A stretch of 64,000 nt of DNA from Kribbella sindirgiensis (lineage in GTDB: Bacteria > Actinomycetota > Actinomycetes > Propionibacteriales > Kribbellaceae): positions 186,001 through 250,000 of the forward strand of contig NZ_SJKA01000005.1 of the NCBI RefSeq assembly GCF_004331435.1. Reading direction: 5' to 3'. The notes beneath the pieces were generated by a model that saw only the letters and a list, made by a program, of their open reading frames with translations, ran no database searches and was not told the origin of the DNA. This document shows, piece by piece, positions 27,183 through 35,010 of the stretch; the stretch's first letter is position 1, and the number at the start of each line of letters is the position of its first letter. The translations under genes were made by a program, and so were the position numbers.

Positions 27183-28436
27183 GTGGCCGAGCTCTCGCAG
27201 ATCCTCAAACAGGCGACCGGCGTGGTCGCCGCCCGCGGTGTGGGCGTCCAGCTGTTCGACGAGGACGACCGCAGGTACCTGGACTTCACCGCCGGCATCG
27301 GGGTCACGTCGACCGGGCACTGTCATCCACGGGTGGTCGCGGCCGCCCAGGAGCAGGTCGGCCGGATCATCCACGCGCAGTACACGACCGTCATGCACCG
27401 GCCGCTGCTCGAGCTGGTGGACCGGCTCGGCGCGGTCCTCCCCCGGCACCTCGACCGGATGTTCTTCGCGAACTCCGGCAGCGAGGCGATCGAGGCGGCC
27501 CTGCGGCTCACCCGCCAGGCCACCGGCCGGCCGAACGTGATCGTGTTCCACGGCGGCTTCCACGGCCGGACCGTCGCCGCGGGTTCGATGACGACGTCCG
27601 GGACCAAGTTCCGCTCCGGCTTCAGCCCGTTGATGGCCGGCGTCCACGTGTCGCCGTTCCCGGACCCCGGGCACTTCGGCTGGCCGGTGGAGCAGGCGAC
27701 CGACTTCGCGCTGAGCCAGCTGGACTACGTCCTGCAGACGTTGAGCGCGCCGGCCGACACCGCGGCGTTCTTCGTGGAGCCGGTGCTCGGCGAGGGCGGA
27801 TACGTGCCGGCGAACGAGCGGTTCTTCGCGGGGCTCCGTGAGCGCGCCGACGCGCACGGGATCCTGCTCGTGGTGGACGAGGTACAGACCGGGTTCGGGC
27901 GGACCGGGAAGTTCTGGGGCGGCGACCACTTCGGTTCGCATCCGGATGTTCTGGTCACCGCGAAGGGGCTCGCGTCCGGGTTCCCGCTGTCGGGGATCGC
28001 GGCGTCGTCCGAGCTGATGGAGAAGGCGTGGCCTGGCTCGCAGGGCGGTACGTACGGCGCTAACGCGGTGGCGTGTGCGGCGGCGTTGGCGACGCTGGAC
28101 GTGATCAAGGACGAGGGTCTCGTGCAGAACTCCGCGGACCGCGGCGCTCAGCTCAAACAGGCGCTGCAGTTGGTCGCGGACAAGCACGAGCAGATCACCG
28201 ACGTCCGCGGGCTCGGGCTGATGATCGGGAACGAGTTCCGCGACGCGGACGGGAAGCCGGATCCGGTGACGGCCGCCGCGGTCCAGCAGGAGGCGGCGCG
28301 GCGGGGCTTGCTGCTGCTCACCTGCGGCGCCTGGGGTCAGGTCGTGCGCTTCATCCCGGCCCTGGTCGTCTCCCCCGACGAGATCGACGAGGCCGCCGGC
28401 CTCTGGTCCGACGCAGTCACCGCAATAGTCGGCTGA
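27183..28436 (+). CDS. Class III aminotransferase (4-aminobutyrate/diaminobutyrate type)
   Basis: 417 aa from GTG 27183, with GAGGGG at 27171-27176; GTG 27168 would add five residues. Class III signatures: FFANSGSEAIEAAL, FHGGFHGRT, LLVVDEVQTGFGRTGKF and PLP Lys in VTAKGLASGFPLSG. It probably transfers the amino group of a GABA-like or diaminobutyrate-like substrate; the product semialdehyde suits the divergent aldehyde dehydrogenase. In ectoine pathways the equivalent pair is DoeD/DoeC, which would fit the M24 gene nearby. Confidence 0.9.
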   Translation: MAELSQILKQATGVVAARGVGVQLFDEDDRRYLDFTAGIGVTSTGHCHPRVVAAAQEQVGRIIHAQYTTVMHRPLLELVDRLGAVLPRHLDRMFFANSGSEAIEAALRLTRQATGRPNVIVFHGGFHGRTVAAGSMTTSGTKFRSGFSPLMAGVHVSPFPDPGHFGWPVEQATDFALSQLDYVLQTLSAPADTAAFFVEPVLGEGGYVPANERFFAGLRERADAHGILLVVDEVQTGFGRTGKFWGGDHFGSHPDVLVTAKGLASGFPLSGIAASSELMEKAWPGSQGGTYGANAVACAAALATLDVIKDEGLVQNSADRGAQLKQALQLVADKHEQITDVRGLGLMIGNEFRDADGKPDPVTAAAVQQEAARRGLLLLTCGAWGQVVRFIPALVVSPDEIDEAAGLWSDAVTAIVG

Positions 28437-28491
28437 GCCACCGGCCGGGTCGGCCGCTGTCGGGTATGGCGGGGTCGAGTATGGCGGGGTC

Positions 28492-28556
28492 GGATCCGCG
28501 CTGTCCGGAAGGTTTTTCGCGCAGGTTGGCGAATTGTTTCCGGAAAGCGCGGATCC
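28492..28556. terminator. Bidirectional terminator-like inverted repeat
   Basis: Arms GGATCCGCGCTGTCCGGAA (28492-28510) and its complement (28538-28556) match at 18 of 19 positions around a 27-nt loop. It lies between the convergent aminotransferase and transporter genes, six bases from the transporter stop. Just before it, GTATGGCGGGGTCG is directly repeated (28464 and 28479). No clear T-run follows, so an intrinsic terminator role is likely but not proven. Confidence 0.65.
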
Positions 28557-28562
28557 GCGGGG

Positions 28563-29996
28563 TCAGGCCTTGGCGGGGGCCGGTTCGAGGGCGACCGGCG
28601 GCGGGGCGTCGTCGGTGCCCGGGATCTCGGTGCCGTTCAGCGGGCACCGCGATGTCTCGGGGACCTTGGCGAGTGCGAGCGCGCCCACGAGACAGGCCGC
28701 CATCATGTAGTACGCGGGCACCAGCGAGTCACCCAGCTTCGCCGTCAGCCAGTCGTTGACCGCGGGCGCCGTACCGCCGAACAGCGACGTCGACACGTTG
28801 TACGCGATCGCGAATCCGGCGTACCGGACGTGCGTCGGGAACATCGCCGGGAACGTCGCGGAGATCGTCGCCAGCTGCGGTACGTACAGCAGCCCGAGGA
28901 CCGCGAAGCCGATGATCGCGCCGGCCAGGTTCGTCCCCATCAGCAGGAACATCGGGACGCCGAACACGAACAACCCGGCCAGCGACGCCCACCACAGCGG
29001 CTTGCGCCCGAGCCGGTCCGACGCGCGTCCGGCGAACGGCACGAAGACCATCATGGTCAACATTCCGACGATCGGCACGATCAGCGATTGATCGGCGCTC
29101 AGCCCGATCTCCTTCTCCAGGTACGTCGGCATGTACGTGAGCAGCGTGTAGTTCACGACGTTCAATGCGATGACCATGCCGCCGAGCCGCAGGATCGGCT
29201 GCCAGTAACCCGCCAGCAGGTCCTTGAACTGCGTCGTGGTCTCCTGCTCCTTCTGGCCCTTCGCCTCGAGCTCACGGAACACCGGCGTGTCCTCGAGCCG
29301 GGACCGGAGATAGACACCGACCAGGCCGAGCGGTGCGGCGACGAGGAACGGCAGGCGCCAGCCCCACGCGTGCATCGCGTCGTCGCCGAGAACCAGCGAG
29401 AAGCCCAGCATCAACAGCGCGCCGAGTGAGAAGCCGGCCAGCGTGCCGAACTCCAGGAAGCTGCCGAGGAACCCGCGCCTGCGGCTCGGCGCGTACTCGG
29501 CCATGAAGGTCGCGGCACCGCCGTACTCGCCGCCGGTCGAGAAACCCTGGACCATCCGCAGCAGGACCAGCAGGATCGGCGCCCACAGCCCGATCGTGTC
29601 GTACGAGGGCACCAGACCGGCGAGCAGCGTCGCGCCGGACATCATCAGGATCGTGATCGCCAGCACGTGCTTGCGGCCGAGGCGGTCGCCGAGCGGGCCC
29701 CAGACCAGGCCGCCGAGCGGGCGGACCAGGAACGAGACGGCGAACGTCATCAGCGCCAGCAGGGTCTGGCTCTCGGTGTCGCCCGGGAAGATCGCGGCCG
29801 AGATGTACGTCACGCCGTAGGCGTAGATGCCGTAGTCGAACCACTCGGTCGCGTTCCCGATCGCCGAGGCGGCGATCGCTTTCTTGAGTACGCCGGGCGG
29901 TTGCTCCTGTTCGGTCGTGGTCACAGGCGGCCGGTCCTGAGCGCGTTCACCCGGCGGGGGCTGGGCGCTCTCAGGCGGCTGGGTCTCGGAGTCCAC
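28563..29996 (-). CDS. MFS transporter, metabolite:H+ symporter (ProP/KgtP-like)
   Basis: 477 aa, about 12 transmembrane helices. MHS-family marks: GNATEWFDYGIYAY at helix 1, RPLGGLVWGPLGDRLGRK (loop 2-3 motif) and GFSTGGEYGGAATFMAE. Relatives import proline/betaine/ectoine, citrate or 2-oxoglutarate. It is preceded by a TTGTTGACAA site (30080-30089), so it probably belongs to the same regulon as the aldehyde dehydrogenase and M24 genes and imports their substrate. A compatible solute is plausible given ProP-type transport (inference). Confidence 0.88.
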   Translation of the reverse strand: MDSETQPPESAQPPPGERAQDRPPVTTTEQEQPPGVLKKAIAASAIGNATEWFDYGIYAYGVTYISAAIFPGDTESQTLLALMTFAVSFLVRPLGGLVWGPLGDRLGRKHVLAITILMMSGATLLAGLVPSYDTIGLWAPILLVLLRMVQGFSTGGEYGGAATFMAEYAPSRRRGFLGSFLEFGTLAGFSLGALLMLGFSLVLGDDAMHAWGWRLPFLVAAPLGLVGVYLRSRLEDTPVFRELEAKGQKEQETTTQFKDLLAGYWQPILRLGGMVIALNVVNYTLLTYMPTYLEKEIGLSADQSLIVPIVGMLTMMVFVPFAGRASDRLGRKPLWWASLAGLFVFGVPMFLLMGTNLAGAIIGFAVLGLLYVPQLATISATFPAMFPTHVRYAGFAIAYNVSTSLFGGTAPAVNDWLTAKLGDSLVPAYYMMAACLVGALALAKVPETSRCPLNGTEIPGTDDAPPPVALEPAPAKA

Positions 29997-30079
29997 GGTT
30001 TCCTCCTGTCGTCATACGGCCTCACCTGTGTGCCCACCCGCAGACAATCCACACGCCTCACCGGGGTCAGGTCGTAGTT

Positions 30080-30089
30080 TTGTTGACAA
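30080..30089. promoter_or_regulatory. Operator-like palindrome upstream of MHS transporter
   Basis: TTGTTGACAA followed by TC, about 85 bp upstream of the transporter start. It is the same half-site arrangement as the palindromes at 17920, 24173 and 27141, with centre TG. The surrounding 170-bp gap otherwise holds only short direct repeats (TTCAATGAC twice near 30160). Confidence 0.62.
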
Positions 30090-30166
30090 TCCGAAGGTTA
30101 GCGATGTGCAATCGTGAACCACAAGCGATGACTACCGGTGGATCACGTCAAATCGTTCAATGACAT

Positions 30167-30541
30167 TCAATGACGTTCGGCGAGCGAGGCGAGACCGGCG
30201 GTGATCACCGAGATCCCGAACTCGAACCGGTCGTCACCGGCGGCGCCGGACGTCAAGGGGCCCGCGAGCGCCATCGTGAGCGGGAACCGGTCGGCCGGCA
30301 ACGAGGCGAAGTAGGACCGCAACCCGTCGAGGAACCGCTCGAGGTCCTCCGGGCTCCACTGGTCCGCACGCTGCACATTCTCCTCGAACGCCACTGCGGT
30401 CACGTACAGCGGGATCAGGTCGACGGCCCACGCGGCAGTCTGGTCGGACAGCCCGCCCGCCTCGAGAATGCCGAGTAGACACTCGGAGCTGGGAACGGCT
30501 TCATGCTGGTCTTCAACTTGTTCACCCAGCTCGGACTGCAC
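30167..30541 (-). pseudogene. TetR family regulator remnant (C-terminal ligand domain only)
   Basis: The open frame encodes a TetR-type C-terminal domain from about GILEAGGLSDQTAAW through FEFGISVITAGLASLAER. No helix-turn-helix domain precedes it: the first 17 codons look unrelated, and within 10 bp upstream lies the terminator of erpA. A 5'-deleted regulator is the simplest reading. If translated, the 124-aa product could at most dimerise. Confidence 0.65.
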
Positions 30542-30548
30542 GCACGAC

Positions 30549-30584
30549 GAAGCCCCCGGCCGCCATCAGGCTGCCAGGGGCTTC
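30549..30584. terminator. Terminator hairpin downstream of erpA
   Basis: GAAGCCCCCGGC (30549-30560) pairs with GCCAGGGGCTTC (30573-30584), 12 bp with one mismatch, 12-nt loop. It starts about 12 bp after the erpA stop on the minus strand. No T-run, as common in high-G+C actinobacteria. Confidence 0.7.
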
Positions 30585-30596
30585 GAAGGGGTCAGA

Positions 30597-30953
30597 TCAG
30601 TTGAACGAGTCGCCGCAGGCGCAGGAGCCGGTGGCGTTCGGGTTGTCGATGGTGAAGCCCTGCTTCTCGATGCTGTCGACGAAGTCGATCGACGCACCCT
30701 TGAGGTACGGAGCGCTCATCCGGTCCGTGACGACACTCACACCACCGAAGTCGGCCACCACGTCGCCGTCGAGCTGACGCTCGTCGAAGAACAGCTGGTA
30801 CCGCAGGCCGGAGCACCCGCCCGGCTGAACGGCGACCCGCAGCGCGAGGTCGTCGCGGCCTTCCTGGTCGAGCAGCGCCTTCACCTTGGCGGCGGCCCCG
30901 TCGGTGAGGAGAACACCAGTGGCGACGGCCTGCTCGGTCTGCGCTTCAGTCAT
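30597..30953 (-). CDS. erpA: Iron-sulfur cluster insertion protein (HesB/IscA/ErpA family)
   Basis: 118 aa. A-type Fe-S carrier with the three conserved cysteines: one in QPGGCSGLRYQ and two in GSCACGDSF near the C-terminus. It delivers [Fe-S] clusters to apoproteins in the cytoplasm. Full length for the family, monocistronic, with its own terminator hairpin downstream. The Fe-S-rich enzymes nearby (NadA, FAD/Fe-S dehydrogenase, molybdenum hydroxylase) could be clients, but the protein is generally housekeeping. Confidence 0.92.
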   Translation of the reverse strand: MTEAQTEQAVATGVLLTDGAAAKVKALLDQEGRDDLALRVAVQPGGCSGLRYQLFFDERQLDGDVVADFGGVSVVTDRMSAPYLKGASIDFVDSIEKQGFTIDNPNATGSCACGDSFN

Positions 30954-31143
30954 CCCTGACTCCAGTCATCTGCTCAAGTGCCGGCGTACAGCCCAGTACA
31001 GCTCCGTCGGCACGGAAGTCTCTTGTCAACACAGGCCAACACCGCCCGGCCCGCGCTCATTCCCATGGTCGCACACCAATTTCGCAGATCAACTACCCCG
31101 GCCACGGATCGATCATCCCCGGCCGGCGCCGCCGCGGCCCGAT

Positions 31144-32238
31144 TCAGCGGGCCCAGGTGCGGGCGACACGCTCCGCGACCGCCGCGAGCGAGCCGTGCGG
31201 GTCCGCGAACGCCTGCTCCTCGCCGACCGCGTCGACCAGCGCGTACGCCGACTCGACACCCATCGACCGCATCTCGCGGGAGCCGATCAGGACCTTGCCC
31301 GCGAGGACGACGCACGGGCGCATCGCGTCGTTCGCGACCTTCGCGACGCCGGCGATCACCTTGCCGTCGCGGGACTGGAAGTCGAACGCGCCTTCGCCGC
31401 TGATGACCAGGTCGACCTGCGACGCCTTGTGCTTGAGCCCGGTCAGTTCCGCGACCAGATCGATGCCGGAGACCCGCTCGGCGCCGAGCAGCAGCAGCGC
31501 GTACCCGAGCCCGCCCGCGGCCCCCGCACCCTTCTTGTCCGCGGTCTTCCGGTCGGCCAGCTCCGCGAAGTGCGTCAGCCAGCCGTCGACCTCGGGCTTG
31601 CGCTCGTCCGTGATCCCCTTCTGCGACCCGAACACGTTCGTCGCACCGCGCAGCCCGAGCATCGGGTTCTCCACATCACTGGCCGCAACGAACTCAACAC
31701 CGGCCACCCGCTCGCGAGCCGGCCCCAGGTCCACGGCCTCCAGCCCTGCCAGTCCCGCAGCCCCAGCATCCAACCGCCCAGCATCGGCCGTTGCGCCCAG
31801 AGCAGCGAGCAGACCCGCGCCGGCGTCGTTCGTACCGGATCCTCCGAGCCCGAGGATGATCCGCTTCGCGCCGGCGTCGACGGCCGCGGTGATCAGCTGC
31901 CCGACGCCGTACGTGCTCGCTTCCTCGGGGCGCCGCTGCTTCGGCTCCACCAGGTGCAAACCGCACGCCTGCGCGGTCTCGACGTACGCCGTCTCGCCCG
32001 CCAACAGGACCGTCGCGGGAGTCTCCTCACCGAGCGGTCCGCGGACGGTGACCGACAGCAACTTCCCGTCGACGACCGCGGACAGTACGTCGATGAAGCC
32101 CGGACCGCCGTCGGCCATCGGCGCGACCAGCACCTCGGCACCAGGGTCCCGCCGCCGCCACCCTTCCTCGATGGCCGCCGCGGCCTCCACGGCTGTCAGC
32201 GTCCCCGCGAACTTGTCCGGCGCAATCAGAATCCGCAT
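31144..32238 (-). CDS. Glycerate kinase (GlxK/GarK type I)
   Basis: 364 aa from ATG 32238 (MRILIAPDKFAGTLTAVEAA). Family motifs: the IAPDKF start, PMADGGPGF, LGLGGSGTNDAGAGLLAALG, GAAGGLGYALL and VDLVISGEGAFD. It phosphorylates glycerate (to 2- or 3-phosphoglycerate) with ATP. It stands alone and is divergent from the VOC gene; a link to uronate/glyoxylate metabolism is possible but not shown by position. The 190-bp gap before erpA (30954-31143) holds nothing recognised. Confidence 0.92.
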   Translation of the reverse strand: MRILIAPDKFAGTLTAVEAAAAIEEGWRRRDPGAEVLVAPMADGGPGFIDVLSAVVDGKLLSVTVRGPLGEETPATVLLAGETAYVETAQACGLHLVEPKQRRPEEASTYGVGQLITAAVDAGAKRIILGLGGSGTNDAGAGLLAALGATADAGRLDAGAAGLAGLEAVDLGPARERVAGVEFVAASDVENPMLGLRGATNVFGSQKGITDERKPEVDGWLTHFAELADRKTADKKGAGAAGGLGYALLLLGAERVSGIDLVAELTGLKHKASQVDLVISGEGAFDFQSRDGKVIAGVAKVANDAMRPCVVLAGKVLIGSREMRSMGVESAYALVDAVGEEQAFADPHGSLAAVAERVARTWAR

Positions 32239-32296
32239 GGCCACATCCTCTCCCACCCGGATCCGGTTGACGGCGCCGAGTGCCACCAGTTGGATC

Positions 32297-32695
32297 GTGC
32301 GGGTGAAAACCATCCTGTTCGCGCTGCGGGTGAGTGACCTGGAGCGATCGCTCGCGTTCTACGCCGCGGTCGGGTACGTCGAGCTCAACACGATCCCGTT
32401 CGAGGACGGGTCCAGCCTGGTGTGGTTGCGCCTGCCGGGTGAGGCGTCGGTGTCGCTCGAGCTGGTGCATCGTCCCGCCGACGGGCCGGTCACGGCCGGC
32501 GGGTTCGAGCACCTCGCGATCGAGGTCGAGTCGCTGACCGACACCACGGCCCGGCTGGCGAAGGCCGGCCTTCAACCCGGTGAGCCGGTAGTACACGGCG
32601 ACGACGGACCGAAAACGTCCTGGCTCATGGACCCCGACGGCTACCGCATCGAACTCGTCGAGTGGCCACCCACCGGCGCACCGACCTTCGGCTGA
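32297..32695 (+). CDS. VOC (glyoxalase/bleomycin resistance) family protein
   Basis: 132 aa from GTG 32297 (a second GTG at 32303 is possible). Two beta-alpha-beta-beta-beta modules of the vicinal oxygen chelate fold: VSDLERSLAFYAAVGY in the first, GGFEHLAIEVES in the second, ending SWLMDPDGYRIELVEW with the metal-binding Glu. Single-domain members include lactoylglutathione lyase and dioxygenase or resistance types; function open. Its stop overlaps the start of the endonuclease V gene by 1 bp. Confidence 0.85.
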   Translation: MRVKTILFALRVSDLERSLAFYAAVGYVELNTIPFEDGSSLVWLRLPGEASVSLELVHRPADGPVTAGGFEHLAIEVESLTDTTARLAKAGLQPGEPVVHGDDGPKTSWLMDPDGYRIELVEWPPTGAPTFG

Positions 32696-33372
32696 TGCAG
32701 CGGCCGACATCCGCCGTACAGCGGGAGTGGCCGGTGACGGCTGCTGATGCGGTTGCTGTGCAGGAGGAGTTGCGGGGGCTGGTCGACGCAACCGACCTCG
32801 GCACGACACCTCGGTACGTCGCCGGGCTGGACGTCGCGTACGAGGGGGATCGGCTCGCGGCTGCTGTTGTCGTACTTGATGGGGAGTCGCTCGCCGAGGT
32901 TGATCGCGCGGTCGTGCGCGGCGAGACGACGTTCCCGTATGTGCCGGGATTGTTCGCGTTCCGGGAGGTGCCGGCGTTGCTCGCGGGGCTGGAGCAGCTC
33001 GGGACGACGCCGGACTTGCTCGTGTGTGACGGGCAGGGGCTCGCACATCCGCGACGGTTCGGGTTGGCGTGCCATCTCGGCGTGCTGACAGGCATCCCGG
33101 CGATCGGCGCCGCGAAAACGACGTTCGTCGGGTCGCACGGGGAGCTCGCGCGGGAGCGCGGGGCGACGGCTGAGCTCGTCGACGACGGCGAGGTGGTGGG
33201 CGCGGCGGTGCGTACGCAGGACGGGATCAAGCCGATCTACGTGTCCGTCGGCCACCGAGTGACTTTGCCGACCGCGGTCGCGCAGGTGCTGCGGCTGACG
33301 CCGCACTATCGGCTGCCGGAAACAACGAGGCTCGCGGACCGGGCCTGCCGAGAAGAGCTGTCGCACGAGTGA
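32695..33372 (+). CDS. nfi: Endonuclease V (deoxyinosine 3'-endonuclease)
   Basis: 225 aa. Endonuclease V motifs in order: AGLDVAYEGD with metal-binding Asp, the FPYVPGLFAFREVPALL block (the PYIPG/YxPxxLxFRE region), LLVCDGQGLAHPRRFGLACHLG and GAAKTTFVGSHG. It cuts DNA at the second bond 3' of deoxyinosine and repairs deaminated adenine. Cytoplasmic. It shares a stop/start overlap with the VOC gene and faces the molybdenum-hydroxylase operon with a terminator between. Confidence 0.93.
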   Translation: MQRPTSAVQREWPVTAADAVAVQEELRGLVDATDLGTTPRYVAGLDVAYEGDRLAAAVVVLDGESLAEVDRAVVRGETTFPYVPGLFAFREVPALLAGLEQLGTTPDLLVCDGQGLAHPRRFGLACHLGVLTGIPAIGAAKTTFVGSHGELARERGATAELVDDGEVVGAAVRTQDGIKPIYVSVGHRVTLPTAVAQVLRLTPHYRLPETTRLADRACREELSHE

Positions 33373-33455
33373 CGTGCCCCGGGAGGCACGAGTTGGCGAC
33401 GCGTCGCCGCTGGCCGCCAACCGGTCCGAGCGGGTGCGCGGGGATCGATGCGCAC

Positions 33456-33505
33456 GGGTTGGGGAGGTTTTCTTCCCGATTCGGGGGTGGAACCCTCCCC
33501 AACCC
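33456..33505. terminator. Bidirectional terminator between convergent genes
   Basis: GGGTTGGGGAGG (33456-33467) pairs perfectly with CCTCCCCAACCC (33494-33505); the loop carries a smaller CCCG/CGGG stem and T-rich TTTTCTT on the left side. It is preceded by another small hairpin, GTGCGC/GCGCAC (33434-33455). It separates endonuclease V from the converging CoxG-like gene, whose stop is only 4 bp away. Confidence 0.78.
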
Positions 33506-33508
33506 TCC

Positions 33509-34159
33509 TCATCCGCGGGTGAGCAGCCTGCGAAGGAGCAGGGCGAGGACGGCGCCGATCAGGTACGGCGCTGCGCGGCGGGCCAGGGCGGGGAGGACCG
33601 CGCCGCCGAGATCGAGGACGACCTCATCCGCCTCGGTCGCTTCGGTGCGTTCGGTCCGCGGTGGCGACGAGTCCGCGCCTGCCGGCTCGGGTTCTTCAGG
33701 CGGCGCTGGTGGTTCGGTGTCCAGCTTGGTTTTCAGGCAGGTGGTGAACTGGTCCAGGAGTTTGTTGGAGACGTCCTGGATCAGGCCGCGGCCGAACTGG
33801 GCGGGGCGGCCGGTGATGGTCAGGTCGGTGTCGACGGTGACCTCGGTGGAGCCGTCCGTGGTGCTCGCCAGGCGGGCGGTGACGCGGGCGCTCGCCGTAC
33901 CGTTGCCTCTGCGGTCCTTGCCCTTCGCCTCGATGACCGCGTGGTGAGCTGCCTCGTCGCGCTCGACGAAGGTGCCGGTGCCGGAGTACTGCAGCGACAC
34001 CGGCCCGAGCTTCACCTTGCACGAGCCGGTGAAGTCGTCACCTTCGTACGCCGTCAGGGTGGCGCCGGGAAAACACGGCACCACCCGTTCGAGGTCGTTG
34101 AACGCGGCCCAGGTCTGCTCGATCGGCGCCGGTACGACGAACTTGTGCTCGAGCTTCAC
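33509..34159 (-). CDS. CoxG-like SRPBCC protein with C-terminal hydrophobic anchor
   Basis: 216 aa. Residues 1-150 form a START/SRPBCC domain of the carbon-monoxide-dehydrogenase subunit G family (FVVPAPIEQTWAAFND, VPCFPGATL, GRPAQFGRGLIQDVS). A charged, Pro/Glu-rich linker and a C-terminal hydrophobic segment with basic end (YLIGAVLALLLRRLLTRG) follow, which suggests membrane attachment, as proposed for CoxG. Last gene of the leftward operon; overlaps the FAD subunit gene by 4 bp. Confidence 0.87.
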   Translation of the reverse strand: MKLEHKFVVPAPIEQTWAAFNDLERVVPCFPGATLTAYEGDDFTGSCKVKLGPVSLQYSGTGTFVERDEAAHHAVIEAKGKDRRGNGTASARVTARLASTTDGSTEVTVDTDLTITGRPAQFGRGLIQDVSNKLLDQFTTCLKTKLDTEPPAPPEEPEPAGADSSPPRTERTEATEADEVVLDLGGAVLPALARRAAPYLIGAVLALLLRRLLTRG

Positions 34160-35010
34160 GCGGTACCCGCCGCAGCCAGGACCGCCCGCCGGGTGAGCAC
34201 CGTCGCGAGATGCCGGCGGTAGTCGGCGTCACCGTTGATATCGGTCACCGGAGACGTCCCGTCCGCCGCTCGCGCCGCGGCCTCCCGTACGGCGTCCGCG
34301 GTCGCGGGCTGCCCGACGAGAGCCGCCTCGACCGCGGTCGCCCGGATCGGCGTCGGGCCCATGTTGCCGAGCCCGACCCGCGCCTCCGCGATCGAGTCGC
34401 CGTCCAGCCGCACCGCCGCCGCGACCGACACGATCGACCAGCCCTGCGCGACCCGGTTGAACTTCTCGTAGTGCGCCCCCCAGCCGGTGTACTTCGGCAC
34501 CCGTACCTCGACGAGCAGCTCGTCCTCGCCGAGCGCCGTACTGAACACGCCCTCGAAGAACTCCGCGGCCGGCACGGTCCGCCGGCCGTCGGCTCCCGCG
34601 ATCACGAACGACGCTTCCAGCGCGACCGCGACCGCGGGCAGGTCCGCCGCCGGATCCGCATGCGCGAGCGATCCGCCGAACGTGCCGCGATGCCGGATCT
34701 GCGGATCGCCGACCGTCGCCGTGGCCAGCGCGATCAGCCGCGCGTGCTCGGCCACCAGCGGATCCGACTCCACGGTGCTGTGCGGGGTCATGGCGCCGAT
34801 CACCAGCGCGTCGCCGTCGTCCCGGACGCCCCGCAGATCGTCGATCTTCTGAATGTCGACAATCACCTCGGGCGCCGCCAGCCGCAACCGCAGCGCCGGC
34901 ATCAGGCTCTGCCCGCCCGCGAGCACCTTCGCGTCGGAGTGCTCGCGCAGCAACCCCAGCGCCTCGTCGACGGTCGCGGGGGCGAAGTACTCGAACGCCG
35001 CCGGGATCAT
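34156..35010 (-). CDS. Molybdenum hydroxylase FAD subunit (CoxM/XdhB-like)
   Basis: 284 aa from ATG 35008-35010. FAD-binding PCMH domain with AGGQSLMPALRLRLA (residues about 32-46) and RHRGTFGGSLAHADPAAD, plus the C-terminal CO dehydrogenase flavoprotein domain. It passes electrons from the Fe-S subunit to the final acceptor. Overlaps both neighbours by 4 bp in the order S-L-M-G of transcription. Confidence 0.92.
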   Translation of the reverse strand: MIPAAFEYFAPATVDEALGLLREHSDAKVLAGGQSLMPALRLRLAAPEVIVDIQKIDDLRGVRDDGDALVIGAMTPHSTVESDPLVAEHARLIALATATVGDPQIRHRGTFGGSLAHADPAADLPAVAVALEASFVIAGADGRRTVPAAEFFEGVFSTALGEDELLVEVRVPKYTGWGAHYEKFNRVAQGWSIVSVAAAVRLDGDSIAEARVGLGNMGPTPIRATAVEAALVGQPATADAVREAAARAADGTSPVTDINGDADYRRHLATVLTRRAVLAAAGTA

